DNA from: Streptomyces chumphonensis | GTDB taxonomy: Bacteria > Actinomycetota > Actinomycetes > Streptomycetales > Streptomycetaceae | DNA: 64,000 nt | Direction of reading: 5' to 3' | NCBI RefSeq assembly: GCF_014779715.1 | Contig: NZ_JACXYU010000004.1 | Location: forward strand, 310,001 to 374,000 | Shown here: in pieces, positions 46,589 through 56,014 of the stretch | Layout of the letters: each line of letters begins with the position of its first letter | Position numbering within the stretch: position 1 is the stretch's first letter | Notes under the pieces: model-generated | The model's database searches: none | What the model saw: only the letters and a program-made list of their open reading frames with translations | What the model was told of the DNA's origin: nothing | Program-made: the position numbers and the translations under genes

Positions 46589-47717
46589 GTGCCGTGTGGA
46601 CGTCGGCGGCGCTCCAGTCGAGGCCCGCCGCGTCGACGGTGACCTCCGTGAGGGCCAGCCCCGGCGCCCCCGCCGCCGTCCAGCGGCCGAACAGCGCGGT
46701 CCCGGTCTCCTCGGCCTGCCGCAGCGAGGCCAGCGTCAGCGCCTCCGCGTCGCCCGCGAGCCACACGTGGAACTGGTGGGTGTGCGGCTCCTGCGGCTGC
46801 ACCCGCGCCCACGGCACCTCCGCCGCCGCGAAGCCGGACCGCAGCGCCGCCGCGACGAGCCGGGCGCGGGCCACGTACGACGGCAGCCGGGGCAGCTCCC
46901 GCTCCAGCCCCCGCAGCGCCGTCAGCGCGGCGGGCCACTGCTGGAAGACCGAGCCGCCGTACCGGTGCCGCCACACCCGGGCCTCGTCGGCCAGCTCCGC
47001 CGGACCGGCCAGCGCGGCGCCGGACAGCCCGCCCAGCGACTTGTAGAAAGAGACGTAGACGGAGTCCGCGAGCCCGGCGATGTCGGGCAGCGGACGGTCG
47101 AACCACGTCGTGCACTCCCACAGCCGCGCCCCGTCGAGGTGGACGACCGCGTCCCGTTCGCGGGCCGCCGCCACCGTCCGCGTCAGCTCCTCCCAGGTGG
47201 GCAGGACGAAACCGGCGTCCCGCAGCGGCAGTTCCAGCATGACGGTGCCGACCGGCTCGTCGAGGGCGCGGACGTCCTCGGCGGTGACGGGCGTGTGCTC
47301 GGTGCCCATCCGTACCGGACGCAGGCCCGCGACGCGTTCCAGCGCCTCCCGTTCGTGCCGCACCGGGTGGGAGTCGGCGTGCAGGGCCACCCGAGGGTCG
47401 CCGGTGCGGGCCGCCCAGCAGCGCAGGGCGGCCTGCTGGGCCATCGTCCCGGTGGGGAACCACACGGCGGCCGGGAGGTCCAGCAGCTCGGCGGTCCGCT
47501 CCTCCAGCCGCTCCACGACGCCGTCCCCGTAGAAGTCCGGCCACCCGTCGAGGTCCGCGGCGGCGGCGTCCGCGACGTCCGCGAGGCGCTCGCCGACGGA
47601 CCGCAGCGGCCCCGACCACAGCTTCCGCTCCGCGCCGCGCAGCGCGGCGAGCAGCCGCTCCCGGGGGACGCCGCCGGCCTCTTCGCCCTCGCCCGTCATG
47701 CCCGCATCCTCACCCAT
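46554..47717 (-). CDS. Threonine aldolase/beta-eliminating lyase family protein
   Basis: A 387-residue PLP-dependent fold type I enzyme. The lysine is in DSVYVSFYKSLGGLSGAALAG; VVHLDGARLWE carries the PLP-ring Asp; WFPTGTMAQQAALRCWA and HADSHPVRHEREALERV fit low-specificity threonine aldolases. These cleave threonine to glycine and acetaldehyde. ATG 47717 is chosen for GGAGGGG five bases upstream; ATG 47699 is internal. The substrate could instead be another beta-hydroxy amino acid. Confidence 0.85.
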   Translation of the reverse strand: MGEDAGMTGEGEEAGGVPRERLLAALRGAERKLWSGPLRSVGERLADVADAAAADLDGWPDFYGDGVVERLEERTAELLDLPAAVWFPTGTMAQQAALRCWAARTGDPRVALHADSHPVRHEREALERVAGLRPVRMGTEHTPVTAEDVRALDEPVGTVMLELPLRDAGFVLPTWEELTRTVAAARERDAVVHLDGARLWECTTWFDRPLPDIAGLADSVYVSFYKSLGGLSGAALAGPAELADEARVWRHRYGGSVFQQWPAALTALRGLERELPRLPSYVARARLVAAALRSGFAAAEVPWARVQPQEPHTHQFHVWLAGDAEALTLASLRQAEETGTALFGRWTAAGAPGLALTEVTVDAAGLDWSAADVHTALTSFLTYARSR

Positions 47718-47862
47718 CGTGTCCCCTCCGGCCGTCGTGTCTCCGCACCGTGGTCGTGCGGGCCGATCGACCGCACGACCACGGTGGCGGTACCCAAGTA
47801 GCATGGGGCCCCGACGTCCGGTACCGACAAGAACAGCGGACTGGAACGGAAGGCTTCGATCC

Positions 47863-48777
47863 GTGAACGCACACGAACCCGCCCGGCACGCCCACGAGCG
47901 GCCCGCGCGGCTGGCCGTCGGCGTGGTGGGCGCCGGCCGGGTCGGCCCCGCCCTGGCGGCGGCACTCGGTCTGGCCGGGCACCGCACGGTGGCCGCGTCC
48001 GGCGTCTCCGACGCGTCCCGGCAGCGGGCGGCGGAGCTCCTGCCCGGGGTGCCGCTGGTGGAGCCGGCCGAGGTGCTGGCGCGCTCCGAGCTGGTGCTGC
48101 TGACCGTGCCCGACGACGCGCTGCCCGCTCTCGTGTCCGGCCTCGCCGAGACGGGCGCCGTCCGGCCGGGCCAGCTGATCGCGCACAGCTCGGGCCGGTA
48201 CGGGATCTCCGTGCTGGATCCGGCGCTGCGCGCGGGTGCCCTGCCGCTCGCGCTGCACCCGGTGATGACGTTCACCGGCACCGGCGTCGACGTCCAGCGC
48301 CTCGCGGGCTGCGTCTTCGGCGTGACGGCCCCCGAGGAGCTGCGGCTCGCGGCCGAGGCGCTCGTCATCGAGATGGGCGGGGAGCCGGAGTGGATCGCCG
48401 AGGAGAGCCGTCCCCTCTACCACGCGGCGCTCGCCCTCGGCGCGAACCACCTGGTCACGCTCGTCGCGCAGGCGCAGGACCTGCTGCGCACGGCCGGTGT
48501 CGCCGCACCCGACCGCATGCTGGGCCCGCTGCTGGGCGCCGCCCTGGACAACGCGCTGCGCTCCGGCGACGCCGCGCTGACCGGGCCCGTGGCACGCGGC
48601 GACGCGGGGACCGTCTCGGCGCACATCGCCGAGCTGCGCCGGCACGCGCCGGCGGCCGTTCCCGGCTACCTCGCCATGGCCCGCACCACGGCGGACCGGG
48701 CCCTGGAGCACGGGCTGCTCAAGCCGGAGCTGGCGGAGGACCTGCTGGCGGTCCTCTCGGACGGAGCCCGTTCATGA
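47863..48777 (+). CDS. Rossmann/DUF2520 protein, coupled to panC
   Basis: The 304-residue protein has an N-terminal NAD(P)-type Rossmann fold ([24 protein letters not shown], ~16-39; [18 protein letters not shown]). A DUF2520 C-terminal helical domain follows ([29 protein letters not shown]). The layout is that of 6-phosphogluconate or ketopantoate reductase-like enzymes. GTG 47863 has GGAAGG upstream. Its stop overlaps the panC ATG, and the pairing with panC recurs in actinobacteria. Whether it supplies a pantothenate-pathway reduction is open. Confidence 0.82.
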   Translation: MNAHEPARHAHERPARLAVGVVGAGRVGPALAAALGLAGHRTVAASGVSDASRQRAAELLPGVPLVEPAEVLARSELVLLTVPDDALPALVSGLAETGAVRPGQLIAHSSGRYGISVLDPALRAGALPLALHPVMTFTGTGVDVQRLAGCVFGVTAPEELRLAAEALVIEMGGEPEWIAEESRPLYHAALALGANHLVTLVAQAQDLLRTAGVAAPDRMLGPLLGAALDNALRSGDAALTGPVARGDAGTVSAHIAELRRHAPAAVPGYLAMARTTADRALEHGLLKPELAEDLLAVLSDGARS

Positions 48778-49763
48778 CGGCCGCGCCCGCCCTGCTGCGC
48801 ACGGCCGCCGAGCTGCGGGCCCTGCGTCCCGACCGGGGGCGGCGACGGGGCGTGGTGATGACGATGGGCGCCCTGCACGAGGGCCACGCGGAGCTGGTCC
48901 GTGCCGCCCGCGCCGCCGTGGGGCCCGGGGGCCAGGTGGTGGTGACCGTCTTCGTGAACCCGTTGCAGTTCGGGGCCGGTGAGGACCTGGACCGCTATCC
49001 GCGCACCCTGGACGCCGACCTCGCGGTGGCGGCGGGGGCGGGGGCCGACGTCGTGTTCGCGCCGCCCGCCGACGAGGTCTATCCGGGGGGTGAGCCGGAG
49101 GTGCGCGTCACGGCCGGGCCGATGGGCGGGCGGCTGGAGGGCGAGCACCGGCCGGGCCACTTCGACGGCATGCTGACCGTCGTCGCCAAGCTGCTGCACC
49201 TGACCGCTCCCGACGTCGCGTTCTACGGGGAGAAGGACGCCCAGCAGCTCGCGCTCATCACCCGCATGGTGCGGGACCTGAACTTCCCCGTGGAGGTCGT
49301 CGGCGTCCCCACGGTCCGGGAGCCGGACGGGCTGGCCCTCTCCAGCCGCAACCGCTACCTGTCCCGCTACGAGCGGAACATCGCCCTGGCCCTGTCCCGT
49401 GCGCTGTTCGCCGCCCGGGACCGGCTGACCGCCGAGACGGCCCTGCGCGTGCGCGCCGCCGCGTCCGGTGCCCCGGAGGGGCGGGCGGCGGCGCTGGCCA
49501 AGGTGGGCGAGTCCCGCGCGTCGGCGGACGCGCACGCCCTGGCCCACGCCTCCGGCGGCCCGGCGGCGGCGCTCGCCGCCGCGCGGCCGGTGCTGGAGGA
49601 GGCGCGCGGCCTGGACGTCGACTACCTGGCGCTCGTCGACCCCCGCGACTTCACCGACGTCCCCGACGACTTCCAGGGCGAGGCGGTCCTGGCCGTGGCG
49701 GCCCGCGTCGGCACCACCCGCCTCATCGACAACATCCGCCTCTGGTTCGGAGCCTCCGCATGA
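48774..49763 (+). CDS. panC: Pantothenate synthetase
   Basis: PanC condenses pantoate and beta-alanine with ATP. The 329-residue protein has [17 protein letters not shown] (HIGH-type), [48 protein letters not shown] and [11 protein letters not shown]. The C-terminal part carries an alanine-rich insertion (~225-270) making it longer than the ~280-residue norm. ATGA overlaps tie it to both neighbours. Confidence 0.95.
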   Translation: MTAAPALLRTAAELRALRPDRGRRRGVVMTMGALHEGHAELVRAARAAVGPGGQVVVTVFVNPLQFGAGEDLDRYPRTLDADLAVAAGAGADVVFAPPADEVYPGGEPEVRVTAGPMGGRLEGEHRPGHFDGMLTVVAKLLHLTAPDVAFYGEKDAQQLALITRMVRDLNFPVEVVGVPTVREPDGLALSSRNRYLSRYERNIALALSRALFAARDRLTAETALRVRAAASGAPEGRAAALAKVGESRASADAHALAHASGGPAAALAAARPVLEEARGLDVDYLALVDPRDFTDVPDDFQGEAVLAVAARVGTTRLIDNIRLWFGASA

Positions 49764-51520
49764 CCGCCGCGACGGGCCACGCTGCCCCGGCCCCCGCCGT
49801 CCCCGGCATACGTCTGGACGCCCCCACCCCCAGCTGGGCCATCGAGGCCGACGTCGTCGTCGTCGGCTCCGGGGTGGCCGGCCTCACCGCCGCCCTGCGC
49901 TGCGCCGCCACGGGCCTGACCACCGTCATCGTCACCAAGGCGGACCTCGACGACGGCTCCACCCGCTGGGCCCAGGGCGGCATCGCCGCCGCCCTCGGCG
50001 AGGGCGACACACCCGCCCAGCACCTCGCCGACACCCTCACGGCGGGTGCCGGGCTGTGCGACGAGGACGCCGTGCGCACCCTCGTCACCGAGGGCCCGGA
50101 CGCCGTCCGCCGGCTCATCGCCACCGGCGCCGTCTTCGACACCTCCACCGCGACCGGCGAGATCGAGCTGACCCGCGAGGGCGGTCACCACCGCCGCCGC
50201 ATCGCCCACGCCGGCGGCGACGCGACGGGTGCGGAGATCTCGCGTGCGCTGGTGGAGGCCGTGCAGAGCGCGGGCATCCGCACCATCGAGCACGCCCTCG
50301 TCCTGGACCTGCTCCGGGACGCGGGCGGTCGCACCGCCGGGGTCTCCCTGCACGTCATGGGCGAGGGGCAGCACGACGGGGTGGGCGCCGTCCACGCGCC
50401 CGCCGTGGTGCTGGCGACCGGCGGCATGGGCCAGGTCTTCTCGGCCACCACCAACCCGGCCGTCTCCACCGGCGACGGCGTCGCCCTCGCGTTGCGGGCC
50501 GGGGCCGAGGTCAGCGACCTGGAGTTCGTCCAGTTCCACCCCACCGTGCTCTACCTGGGCTCCGGGGCGGAGGGCCAGCAGCCGCTGATCTCCGAGGCCG
50601 TGCGCGGCGAGGGCGCCCACCTCGTCGACGCCGACGGCGTCCGCTTCATGACCGGGCTGCACGAGCTGGGCGAGCTGGCGCCCCGGGACATCGTGGCCAA
50701 GGGCATCATGCGGCGCTGCCAGGAGCAGGGCACCGACCACATGTACCTGGACGCCCGGCACTTCGGCGCCCGCATGTGGGCCGAGCGCTTCCCGACCATC
50801 CTCGCGGCCTGCCGCGGGCACGGCCTGGATCCGGTCCGGGAGCCGATCCCCGTCGCGCCCGCCGCCCACTACGCCTCCGGCGGCGTCCGGACCGACCTGC
50901 GCGGACGCACCACCGTGCCCGGGCTCTACGCCTGCGGGGAGGCCGCCTGCACCGGGGTGCACGGCGCGAACCGGCTGGCGTCGAACTCGCTGCTGGAGGG
51001 CCTGGTCTTCGCCGAACGCATCGCGGCGGACATCCGCGCCCGCGCCGGGGACCGTGGCGGGGACGGCGCCGCGCCCGCCCGCCCCGCGCCCGCCGCCCCG
51101 CCCGCGCTGCCGCTGCTGCCCGCCGAGGCGCGCGGCGAGGTGCAGCGGATCATGACCGCCGGGGCGGGCGTGCTGCGTTCCGCGGCGAGCCTCGCCGGGG
51201 CCGCGGCCGCGCTGGCCGCCCTCCGTTCCGGACCCGGCCGGGACGGAAAGCCCGCCGAGCCGGCCACCGAGTCGTGGGAGGTCACCAACCTCCACCTGGT
51301 GGCCTCCGTCCTCGTCGCGGCCGCCGCCCGCCGGGCGGAGACCCGCGGCTGCCACTGGCGCGAGGACCACCCCGACCGCGACGATGCCCGGTGGGCCCGC
51401 CACCTCGTCGTGACCCTGGGCGCCCCCACGCCGCACGACGCCGTGCCCCTCACCCTCCGCACGACCGACACCACCGGCTTCCCGCCGGTCACCCCCGCCG
51501 CTCCCGAGGAGAAGCCGTGA
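49760..51520 (+). CDS. nadB: L-aspartate oxidase
   Basis: NadB oxidises aspartate to iminoaspartate, the first step of de novo NAD synthesis. The 586-residue flavoprotein has the FAD dinucleotide fold [62 protein letters not shown] and the active-site segment [35 protein letters not shown]. It overlaps panC by four bases and nadC by four (GTGA). nadA, the usual partner, is not in the window. Confidence 0.95.
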   Translation: MTAATGHAAPAPAVPGIRLDAPTPSWAIEADVVVVGSGVAGLTAALRCAATGLTTVIVTKADLDDGSTRWAQGGIAAALGEGDTPAQHLADTLTAGAGLCDEDAVRTLVTEGPDAVRRLIATGAVFDTSTATGEIELTREGGHHRRRIAHAGGDATGAEISRALVEAVQSAGIRTIEHALVLDLLRDAGGRTAGVSLHVMGEGQHDGVGAVHAPAVVLATGGMGQVFSATTNPAVSTGDGVALALRAGAEVSDLEFVQFHPTVLYLGSGAEGQQPLISEAVRGEGAHLVDADGVRFMTGLHELGELAPRDIVAKGIMRRCQEQGTDHMYLDARHFGARMWAERFPTILAACRGHGLDPVREPIPVAPAAHYASGGVRTDLRGRTTVPGLYACGEAACTGVHGANRLASNSLLEGLVFAERIAADIRARAGDRGGDGAAPARPAPAAPPALPLLPAEARGEVQRIMTAGAGVLRSAASLAGAAAALAALRSGPGRDGKPAEPATESWEVTNLHLVASVLVAAAARRAETRGCHWREDHPDRDDARWARHLVVTLGAPTPHDAVPLTLRTTDTTGFPPVTPAAPEEKP

Positions 51521-52569
51521 CCCCCTCCGACGACCGCGTCCGCCCCGAGCCGGTGGAGCTGCCCCTGCTCCAGATCGGCGGCCCCGGCGCCACCGCGCCC
51601 TCCGGGGGCGGCGGCTGCGGGGACGCCTGCGGCTGCGGCAGCGCGGACTTCGACGACGACCCGGACCTCGACCCGCTGGAGTGCGGGCTCGACCCGGACC
51701 TGGCGCGGCTCCTGGCCGACGCCGGGCTCGACCCCGTCCAGGTGGAGGACGTCGCGCACCTGGCCGTCGAGGAGGACCTCGACCACGGCGTGGACGTCAC
51801 ATCCGTCGCCACCGTCCCGGAGGACGCCGTGGCCACCGGCGACTTCACCGCCCGCGAGGCCGGGACGGTCGCCGGGCTGCGGGTCGCCGAGGCGGTCCTG
51901 TCGGTGGTGTGCACCGATGAGTTCGAGGTCGAGCGGCACGTGGAGGACGGCGCGCGGGTGGCGCCCGGCACCGTCCTGCTGAGCGTGCGCACCCGCACCC
52001 GCGACCTCCTCACCGGTGAGCGCAGCGCGCTGAACCTCCTGGGCCGGCTCTCCGGCATCGCGACGGCCACCCGCGCGTGGGCCGACGTCCTGGAGGGCAC
52101 CGGCACCCGCGTCCGCGACACCCGCAAGACGACGCCGGGGCTGCGCGCCCTGGAGAAGTACGCGGTGCGCTGCGGCGGCGGCGTCAACCACCGGTTCTCC
52201 CTCTCCGACGCGGCCCTGATCAAGGACAACCACGTCATCGCGGCGGGCGGTGTCGCGGCGGCGTTCAAGGCCGTCCGGGAGGAGTTCCCCGACCTGCCGA
52301 TCGAGGTCGAGGTCGACCGGCTGGACCAGATCGAGCCCGTCCTCGCCGAGGGCGCCGACCTCCTGCTGCTGGACAACTTCACCCCGGCGCAGACGGCGGA
52401 GGCCGTCGCGCTCGTCGCGGGACGGGCCGTGCTGGAGTCCTCGGGCCGCCTCACCCTGGCGAACGCCGCCTCCTACGCCGCCACGGGCGTCGACTACCTG
52501 GCCGTCGGCGCGCTCACCCACTCCGCGCCGGTCCTCGACATCGGCCTCGACCTGCGGGACGAGGTCTGA
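51517..52569 (+). CDS. nadC: Quinolinate phosphoribosyltransferase with Cys-rich N-terminal extension
   Basis: NadC makes nicotinate mononucleotide from quinolinate and PRPP. The catalytic part begins near residue 60 (PDLARLLADAGLDPVQVEDVAHLAVEEDLDHGVDVTS) and includes ERSALNLLGRLSGIAT, RDTRKTTPGLRALEKYAVRCGGGVNHR and LLLDNFTP. The first ~55 residues are an extension with C34, C38, C40 and C56 (GGGGCGDACGCGSADF), outside the known fold. GTG 51517 overlaps the nadB stop. Confidence 0.94.
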   Translation: MTPSDDRVRPEPVELPLLQIGGPGATAPSGGGGCGDACGCGSADFDDDPDLDPLECGLDPDLARLLADAGLDPVQVEDVAHLAVEEDLDHGVDVTSVATVPEDAVATGDFTAREAGTVAGLRVAEAVLSVVCTDEFEVERHVEDGARVAPGTVLLSVRTRTRDLLTGERSALNLLGRLSGIATATRAWADVLEGTGTRVRDTRKTTPGLRALEKYAVRCGGGVNHRFSLSDAALIKDNHVIAAGGVAAAFKAVREEFPDLPIEVEVDRLDQIEPVLAEGADLLLLDNFTPAQTAEAVALVAGRAVLESSGRLTLANAASYAATGVDYLAVGALTHSAPVLDIGLDLRDEV

Positions 52570-52573
52570 TCCC

Positions 52574-53380
52574 ATGCTGCTGACCATCGACGTCGGGAAC
52601 ACCCACACCGTCCTCGGCCTGTTCGACGGCGAGGAGATCGTGGAGCACTGGCGCATCTCCACCGACGCCCGCCGCACCGCCGACGAGCTGGCCGTCCTGC
52701 TCCAGGGCCTGATGGGCATGCACCCGCTGCTCGGGGTGGAGCTGGGCGAGGGCATCGACGGCATCGCCATCTGCTCCACCGTCCCGTCCGTGCTGCACGA
52801 GCTGCGCGAGGTCACCCGCCGCTACTACGGCGACATCCCGGCCGTCCTGGTGGAGCCGGGGGTCAAGACGGGCGTGCCGGTCCTCATGGACCACCCGAAG
52901 GAGGTCGGCGCGGACCGCATCATCAACGCGGTGGGCGCCGTCGAGCTGTACGGCGGGCCCTGCGTCGTCGTCGACTTCGGCACGGCCACGACGTTCGACG
53001 CCATCTCCGCGCGCGGCGAGTACGTGGGCGGCGTGATCGCCCCCGGCATCGAGATCAGCGTCGAGGCGCTCGGCGTGCGCGGCGCCCAGCTGCGGAAGAT
53101 CGAGCTGGCCCGGCCGCGCGCGGTGATCGGCAAGAACACGGTGGAGGCCATGCAGTCCGGCATCCTCTACGGCTTCGCGGGCCAGGTCGACGGGGTCGTG
53201 GACCGTATGGCGCGGGAGCTGGCCGGTCCCGACGGCGACCCCGACGACGTGACCGTCATCGCGACGGGCGGGCTCGCGCCGATGGTGCTGGGGGAGTCGT
53301 CCGTGATCGACGAGCACGAGCCGTGGCTCACGCTCATCGGCCTGCGGCTGGTGTACGAACGGAACGCCTCCCGCCTCTGA
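52574..53380 (+). CDS. coaX: Type III pantothenate kinase
   Basis: CoaX phosphorylates pantothenate, the first step of CoA synthesis. The 268-residue protein has LLTIDVGNTHTVLGLFDGE, STDARRTADELAVLL, HPKEVGADRIINAVGA, VVVDFGTATTFDAIS and GGVIAPGIEIS. ATG 52574 follows the nadC stop by four bases. It closes the DUF2520-panC-nadB-nadC-coaX unit, linking pantothenate production directly to its activation. Confidence 0.95.
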   Translation: MLLTIDVGNTHTVLGLFDGEEIVEHWRISTDARRTADELAVLLQGLMGMHPLLGVELGEGIDGIAICSTVPSVLHELREVTRRYYGDIPAVLVEPGVKTGVPVLMDHPKEVGADRIINAVGAVELYGGPCVVVDFGTATTFDAISARGEYVGGVIAPGIEISVEALGVRGAQLRKIELARPRAVIGKNTVEAMQSGILYGFAGQVDGVVDRMARELAGPDGDPDDVTVIATGGLAPMVLGESSVIDEHEPWLTLIGLRLVYERNASRL

Positions 53381-53431
53381 GGCGCGGCACGGCGGGGCGC
53401 GTCACGCCCTGCATTTCGTCCGTTTAGCACT

Positions 53432-53443
53432 TAAAGTCACACT
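53432..53443 (+). promoter_or_regulatory. -10 element for leaderless start at 53444
   Basis: TAAAGT (53432-53437) ends six bases before ATG 53444, in a locally AT-rich patch and without a ribosome site. Confidence 0.6.
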
Positions 53444-54082
53444 ATGCCCACGCCACATGGTTCCCGAGGCGGCATGGCGTTCAGCGCCGAGGAGCTGCGC
53501 GTGCTCCGCCGTGCCCTTGCCACCACCCTCCAGTCCGCCGCGCTCCCGGCCCAGGAGATCAGGGAGTGCCTCATGCTCACGCTGGCCGTGGACGACGCGA
53601 CGCACGAGGCCGCGCGGCTCCGGCGGTTCCTCTTCGCCGACGTGGCCCGCTACCGGGCCGCCCTCCCCGGTGCGGCGGCGGGCTACCTGGCCCGGCTCGG
53701 CAGCGCGCTCGACGCGGGCTACACCCCGACCGACGAGGACGTGACCGCCCTGCGGCGGCTGTGCGCCGGGCGCACCGGCGCGCAGGAGGCCGCCCGCCGC
53801 ATGGACCTGCTCGTGCGCGCCGCCCTCCCGGCCGCCCGGACGCCGCTCGCGGCGCTCCCCGGCGGCCTGGGCGCCTCGGGCGCGGGCGGGGAGGAGGACG
53901 CCGAGCCCGGCGCCCCCGAGGAACCGCGCGAGCCGCGGCGGCCGGAGCGGGACGAGCCGGCGCCCGAGCGCGACCGGCCGGCGGGGCCTCAGCGGCCGTC
54001 GCGGCCGATCCCCACGCCGGGCGAGGTGTTCCCGCCGCGTCGCAGAACGCCCCCGCCCGAGCAGGCCCTGCTCTCCGCGTAG
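53444..54082 (+). CDS. Conserved-looking hypothetical protein with disordered tail
   Basis: A 212-residue soluble protein. Residues ~10-135 are helical (FSAEELRVLRRALATTLQSAALPAQEIRECLMLTLAVDDATHEAARLRRFLFADVARYR). The remainder is Pro/Glu/Arg-rich and probably disordered. I do not recognise a named domain. The leaderless start at ATG 53444 is favoured by the -10 box; M11 (53474) is the alternative. A strong hairpin follows the gene. Confidence 0.7.
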   Translation: MPTPHGSRGGMAFSAEELRVLRRALATTLQSAALPAQEIRECLMLTLAVDDATHEAARLRRFLFADVARYRAALPGAAAGYLARLGSALDAGYTPTDEDVTALRRLCAGRTGAQEAARRMDLLVRAALPAARTPLAALPGGLGASGAGGEEDAEPGAPEEPREPRRPERDEPAPERDRPAGPQRPSRPIPTPGEVFPPRRRTPPPEQALLSA

Positions 54083-54107
54083 CCCGCGCCCCGACCGCTC
54101 CACCGGC

Positions 54108-54152
54108 CCGCAGCGCAGCCGCTCCGACGCCCCGGCAGCGGCTGCGCTGCGG
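54108..54152 (+). terminator. Perfect 16-bp hairpin after the 53444-54082 gene
   Basis: CCGCAGCGCAGCCGCT and AGCGGCTGCGCTGCGG pair without mismatch around a 13-base loop. Confidence 0.75.
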
Positions 54153-54235
54153 TGTCCGCGCGGTCCTCGGCGCCCGGCCGAAAACGTGGCGAAGGCCATG
54201 CCCGGGGTGCTCCTCGAAGGCCCGGGGGGCTGCCC

Positions 54236-54248
54236 TACTCTCGTGGGT
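54236..54248 (+). promoter_or_regulatory. -10 element for leaderless start at 54249
   Basis: TACTCT (54236-54241) ends seven bases before ATG 54249. Confidence 0.5.
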
Positions 54249-54428
54249 ATGGACTACATTGCCGCACTCACTCCCTCCGCGGTGATGGCCGTTGCCTTCA
54301 CCGCTCTCATCGTGACCATCGTCAAGAGCCAGGGTGGCGCCAACAAGGCCAAGGAGGACGCCGCCGTCGACGCGGTGTACGCCCAGGCCGCTCCCGAGGC
54401 GTCCACGGAGAGCGAGGCCCGCGTCTGA
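54249..54428 (+). CDS. Small single-pass membrane protein
   Basis: A 59-residue protein, MDYIAALTPSAVMAVAF..., with one membrane helix (~6-26, PSAVMAVAFTALIVTIV). A charged tail of alternating Lys, Asp and Ala residues follows (KSQGGANKAKEDAAVDAVYAQ). Streptomycetes have similar short proteins at this locus. The leaderless ATG 54249 is chosen over in-frame ATG 54186, which has no signals. Function unknown; a strong terminator follows, so it forms its own transcript. Confidence 0.7.
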   Translation: MDYIAALTPSAVMAVAFTALIVTIVKSQGGANKAKEDAAVDAVYAQAAPEASTESEARV

Positions 54429-54468
54429 CCGATGCGGTGGCCGGCGCCGAAGGCCGGACGGAAGAACC

Positions 54469-54504
54469 GGGTGTGTGAGGGCCTGCGGCCCTCACACACC
54501 CTTT
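54469..54504 (+). terminator. Perfect 15-bp hairpin with T-run
   Basis: GGGTGTGTGAGGGCC and GGCCCTCACACACCC pair around a TGC loop and are followed by TTTG, making this the most classical terminator in the window. Confidence 0.85.
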
Positions 54505-54543
54505 GTGCGTCCGTGGCACCCGTGGCCCGACGCCCGCGCCGCC

Positions 54544-54556
54544 TATCATTCCCGGT
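54544..54556 (+). promoter_or_regulatory. -10 element for leaderless start at 54557
   Basis: TATCAT (54544-54549) ends seven bases before GTG 54557. Confidence 0.55.
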
Positions 54557-54949
54557 GTGCCACGACGTTTGGGCGAGCTCGAAGACGCCGTCATGACCCG
54601 GGTATGGCAGTGGAACCGTCCGGTCACTGTCAGAGAAGTCCTGGAGGATCTCCGGGGAGAACGGCGGATCGCGTACACGACGGTCATGACCGTAATGGAC
54701 AACCTCCATCAGAAGGGCTGGCTCCGCCGCGAGCAGCAGGGCCGCGCCTATCGATATGAACCCGTCTCGACCCGGGCCGCGTACTCGGCCGCACTCATGA
54801 GCGAAGCGTGGTCGGCCAGTGACAACGCGGCTGCGGCTCTCGTGGCGTTCTTCGGCATGATGTCGCCGGAACAGGTCGGCGCGTTGCGGGACGCCCTGCG
54901 CGTGGTCCAGGTCAATGGGGTTCGGCTGACCGGTCCCGAGGAGCGATAG
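54557..54949 (+). CDS. BlaI/MecI/CopY-family transcriptional repressor
   Basis: The 130-residue protein has the BlaI winged helix: RRLGELEDAVMTRVWQWNRPVTVREVLEDL, RRIAYTTVMTVMDNLHQKGWLRREQQGRAYRYEPV. A short dimerisation tail follows. Family members repress beta-lactamase or copper genes and are inactivated by BlaR-type proteases or ligands; no blaR partner is adjacent. The GTG is leaderless. Confidence 0.9.
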   Translation: MPRRLGELEDAVMTRVWQWNRPVTVREVLEDLRGERRIAYTTVMTVMDNLHQKGWLRREQQGRAYRYEPVSTRAAYSAALMSEAWSASDNAAAALVAFFGMMSPEQVGALRDALRVVQVNGVRLTGPEER

Positions 54950-54958
54950 CGTGCGGGC
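54947..54958 (+). promoter_or_regulatory. -10 element for leaderless start at 54959
   Basis: TAGCGT (54947-54952) overlaps the end of the preceding gene and ends six bases before ATG 54959. Confidence 0.45.
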
Positions 54959-55483
54959 ATGGCAGAACAGATAAGCGGGAACACGGTGACGCTCCGTCGG
55001 GCGCGGACATCCGATGTGCGGACGGTGCGCCGCCTCATCGACACCTACTCGCGGGACCGCATCCTCCTCAACAAAGCGACCGTGACCCTTTACGAGGACA
55101 TCCAGGAGTTCTGGGTGGCCGAGCGGGCGGCGGACGGGCAGGTGGTGGGCTGCGGAGCGCTGCACGTGATGTGGGAGGACCTGGCGGAGGTCCGCACCCT
55201 CGCCGTGGACCCGGTCATGCGCGGCACCGGCGTCGGTCACCGCCTGCTGGAGAAGCTGCTGGAAACCGGGCGGTTCCTCGGGGTGCGCCGAATTTTCTGC
55301 CTCACCTTCGAAGTCGACTTCTTCGTCAAGCACGGATTCGCCGAGATCGGGGACACGCCCGTGGACGGCGATGTGTACAGCGAGCTCCTGCGCTCGTATG
55401 ACGAAGGCGTGGCCGAGTTCCTGGACCTGGAGCGAGTCAAGCCGAACACCTTGGGCAACAGCCGGATGCTGCTCCATCTCTGA
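54959..55483 (+). CDS. GNAT amino-acid N-acetyltransferase (ArgA-like)
   Basis: The 174-residue GNAT protein shows VTLRRARTSDVRTVRRLIDTY, WVAERAADGQVVGCGALHVMWEDLAEVRTLAVDPVMRGTGVGHRLLEKLL (acetyl-CoA loop) and FCLTFEVDFFVKHGFAEIG. It closely resembles the short actinobacterial N-acetylglutamate synthases that start arginine synthesis (the mycobacterial ArgA type), so that function is likely. It follows the BlaI gene by nine bases but has its own -10 and could be transcribed separately. Confidence 0.82.
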   Translation: MAEQISGNTVTLRRARTSDVRTVRRLIDTYSRDRILLNKATVTLYEDIQEFWVAERAADGQVVGCGALHVMWEDLAEVRTLAVDPVMRGTGVGHRLLEKLLETGRFLGVRRIFCLTFEVDFFVKHGFAEIGDTPVDGDVYSELLRSYDEGVAEFLDLERVKPNTLGNSRMLLHL

Positions 55484-55675
55484 TCCAGTCACGGAGGCAT
55501 CACGACCGTGGCTGCTTTGTCCGAAAGGTCCTGACCTCGCGTCGTGCGTTCGTGCGCAAACCTCGATCAGGGTTTGTGTTTTCCGGGGAAAGGCGGTTTG
55601 CTGTGGTTGTCGATATCAGTATTCGCATATCGCCGCCCGTCCTCGAACAGGTGGCAGCACGAATGGGAGTAGCCG

Positions 55676-56014
55676 GTGGCACAGAAGGTTCAGGTCCTTC
55701 TTGTTGACGACCTCGATGGCGGCGAGGCTGACGAGACGGTGACGTTCGCGCTGGACGGCAAGTCCTACGAGATCGATCTCACCACCGCGAACGCCGACAA
55801 GCTCCGGGAATCCCTCGCGGAATTCGTCAAGGCCGGTCGTCGCACGGGCCGCGCCTCCGCGGGCGGCCGTGGAAAGGCCCGCGCGGCCTCGTCCGGCGGC
55901 TCGCCGGACACCGCGAAGATCCGCGCGTGGGCCAAGGAGAACGGCTACAACGTCAATGACCGCGGCCGGGTTCCGGCCGAGATCCGTGAGGCCTACGAAA
56001 AGGCCAACGGCTGA
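55676..56014 (+). CDS. lsr2: Lsr2, nucleoid-associated xenogeneic silencer
   Basis: Lsr2 is the actinobacterial H-NS analogue that coats AT-rich and foreign DNA. The 112-residue protein has the dimerisation half (VQVLLVDDLDGGEADETVTFALDGKSYEIDLTTANADKLRE) and the AT-hook-like DNA-binding half (SPDTAKIRAWAKENGYNVNDRGRVPAEIREAYEKAN), with the RGR motif. A flexible basic linker joins them. GTG 55676 has GGGAG upstream. The 190 bases before it are unusually AT-rich for this genome, which would suit autoregulation. Confidence 0.97.
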   Translation: MAQKVQVLLVDDLDGGEADETVTFALDGKSYEIDLTTANADKLRESLAEFVKAGRRTGRASAGGRGKARAASSGGSPDTAKIRAWAKENGYNVNDRGRVPAEIREAYEKANG

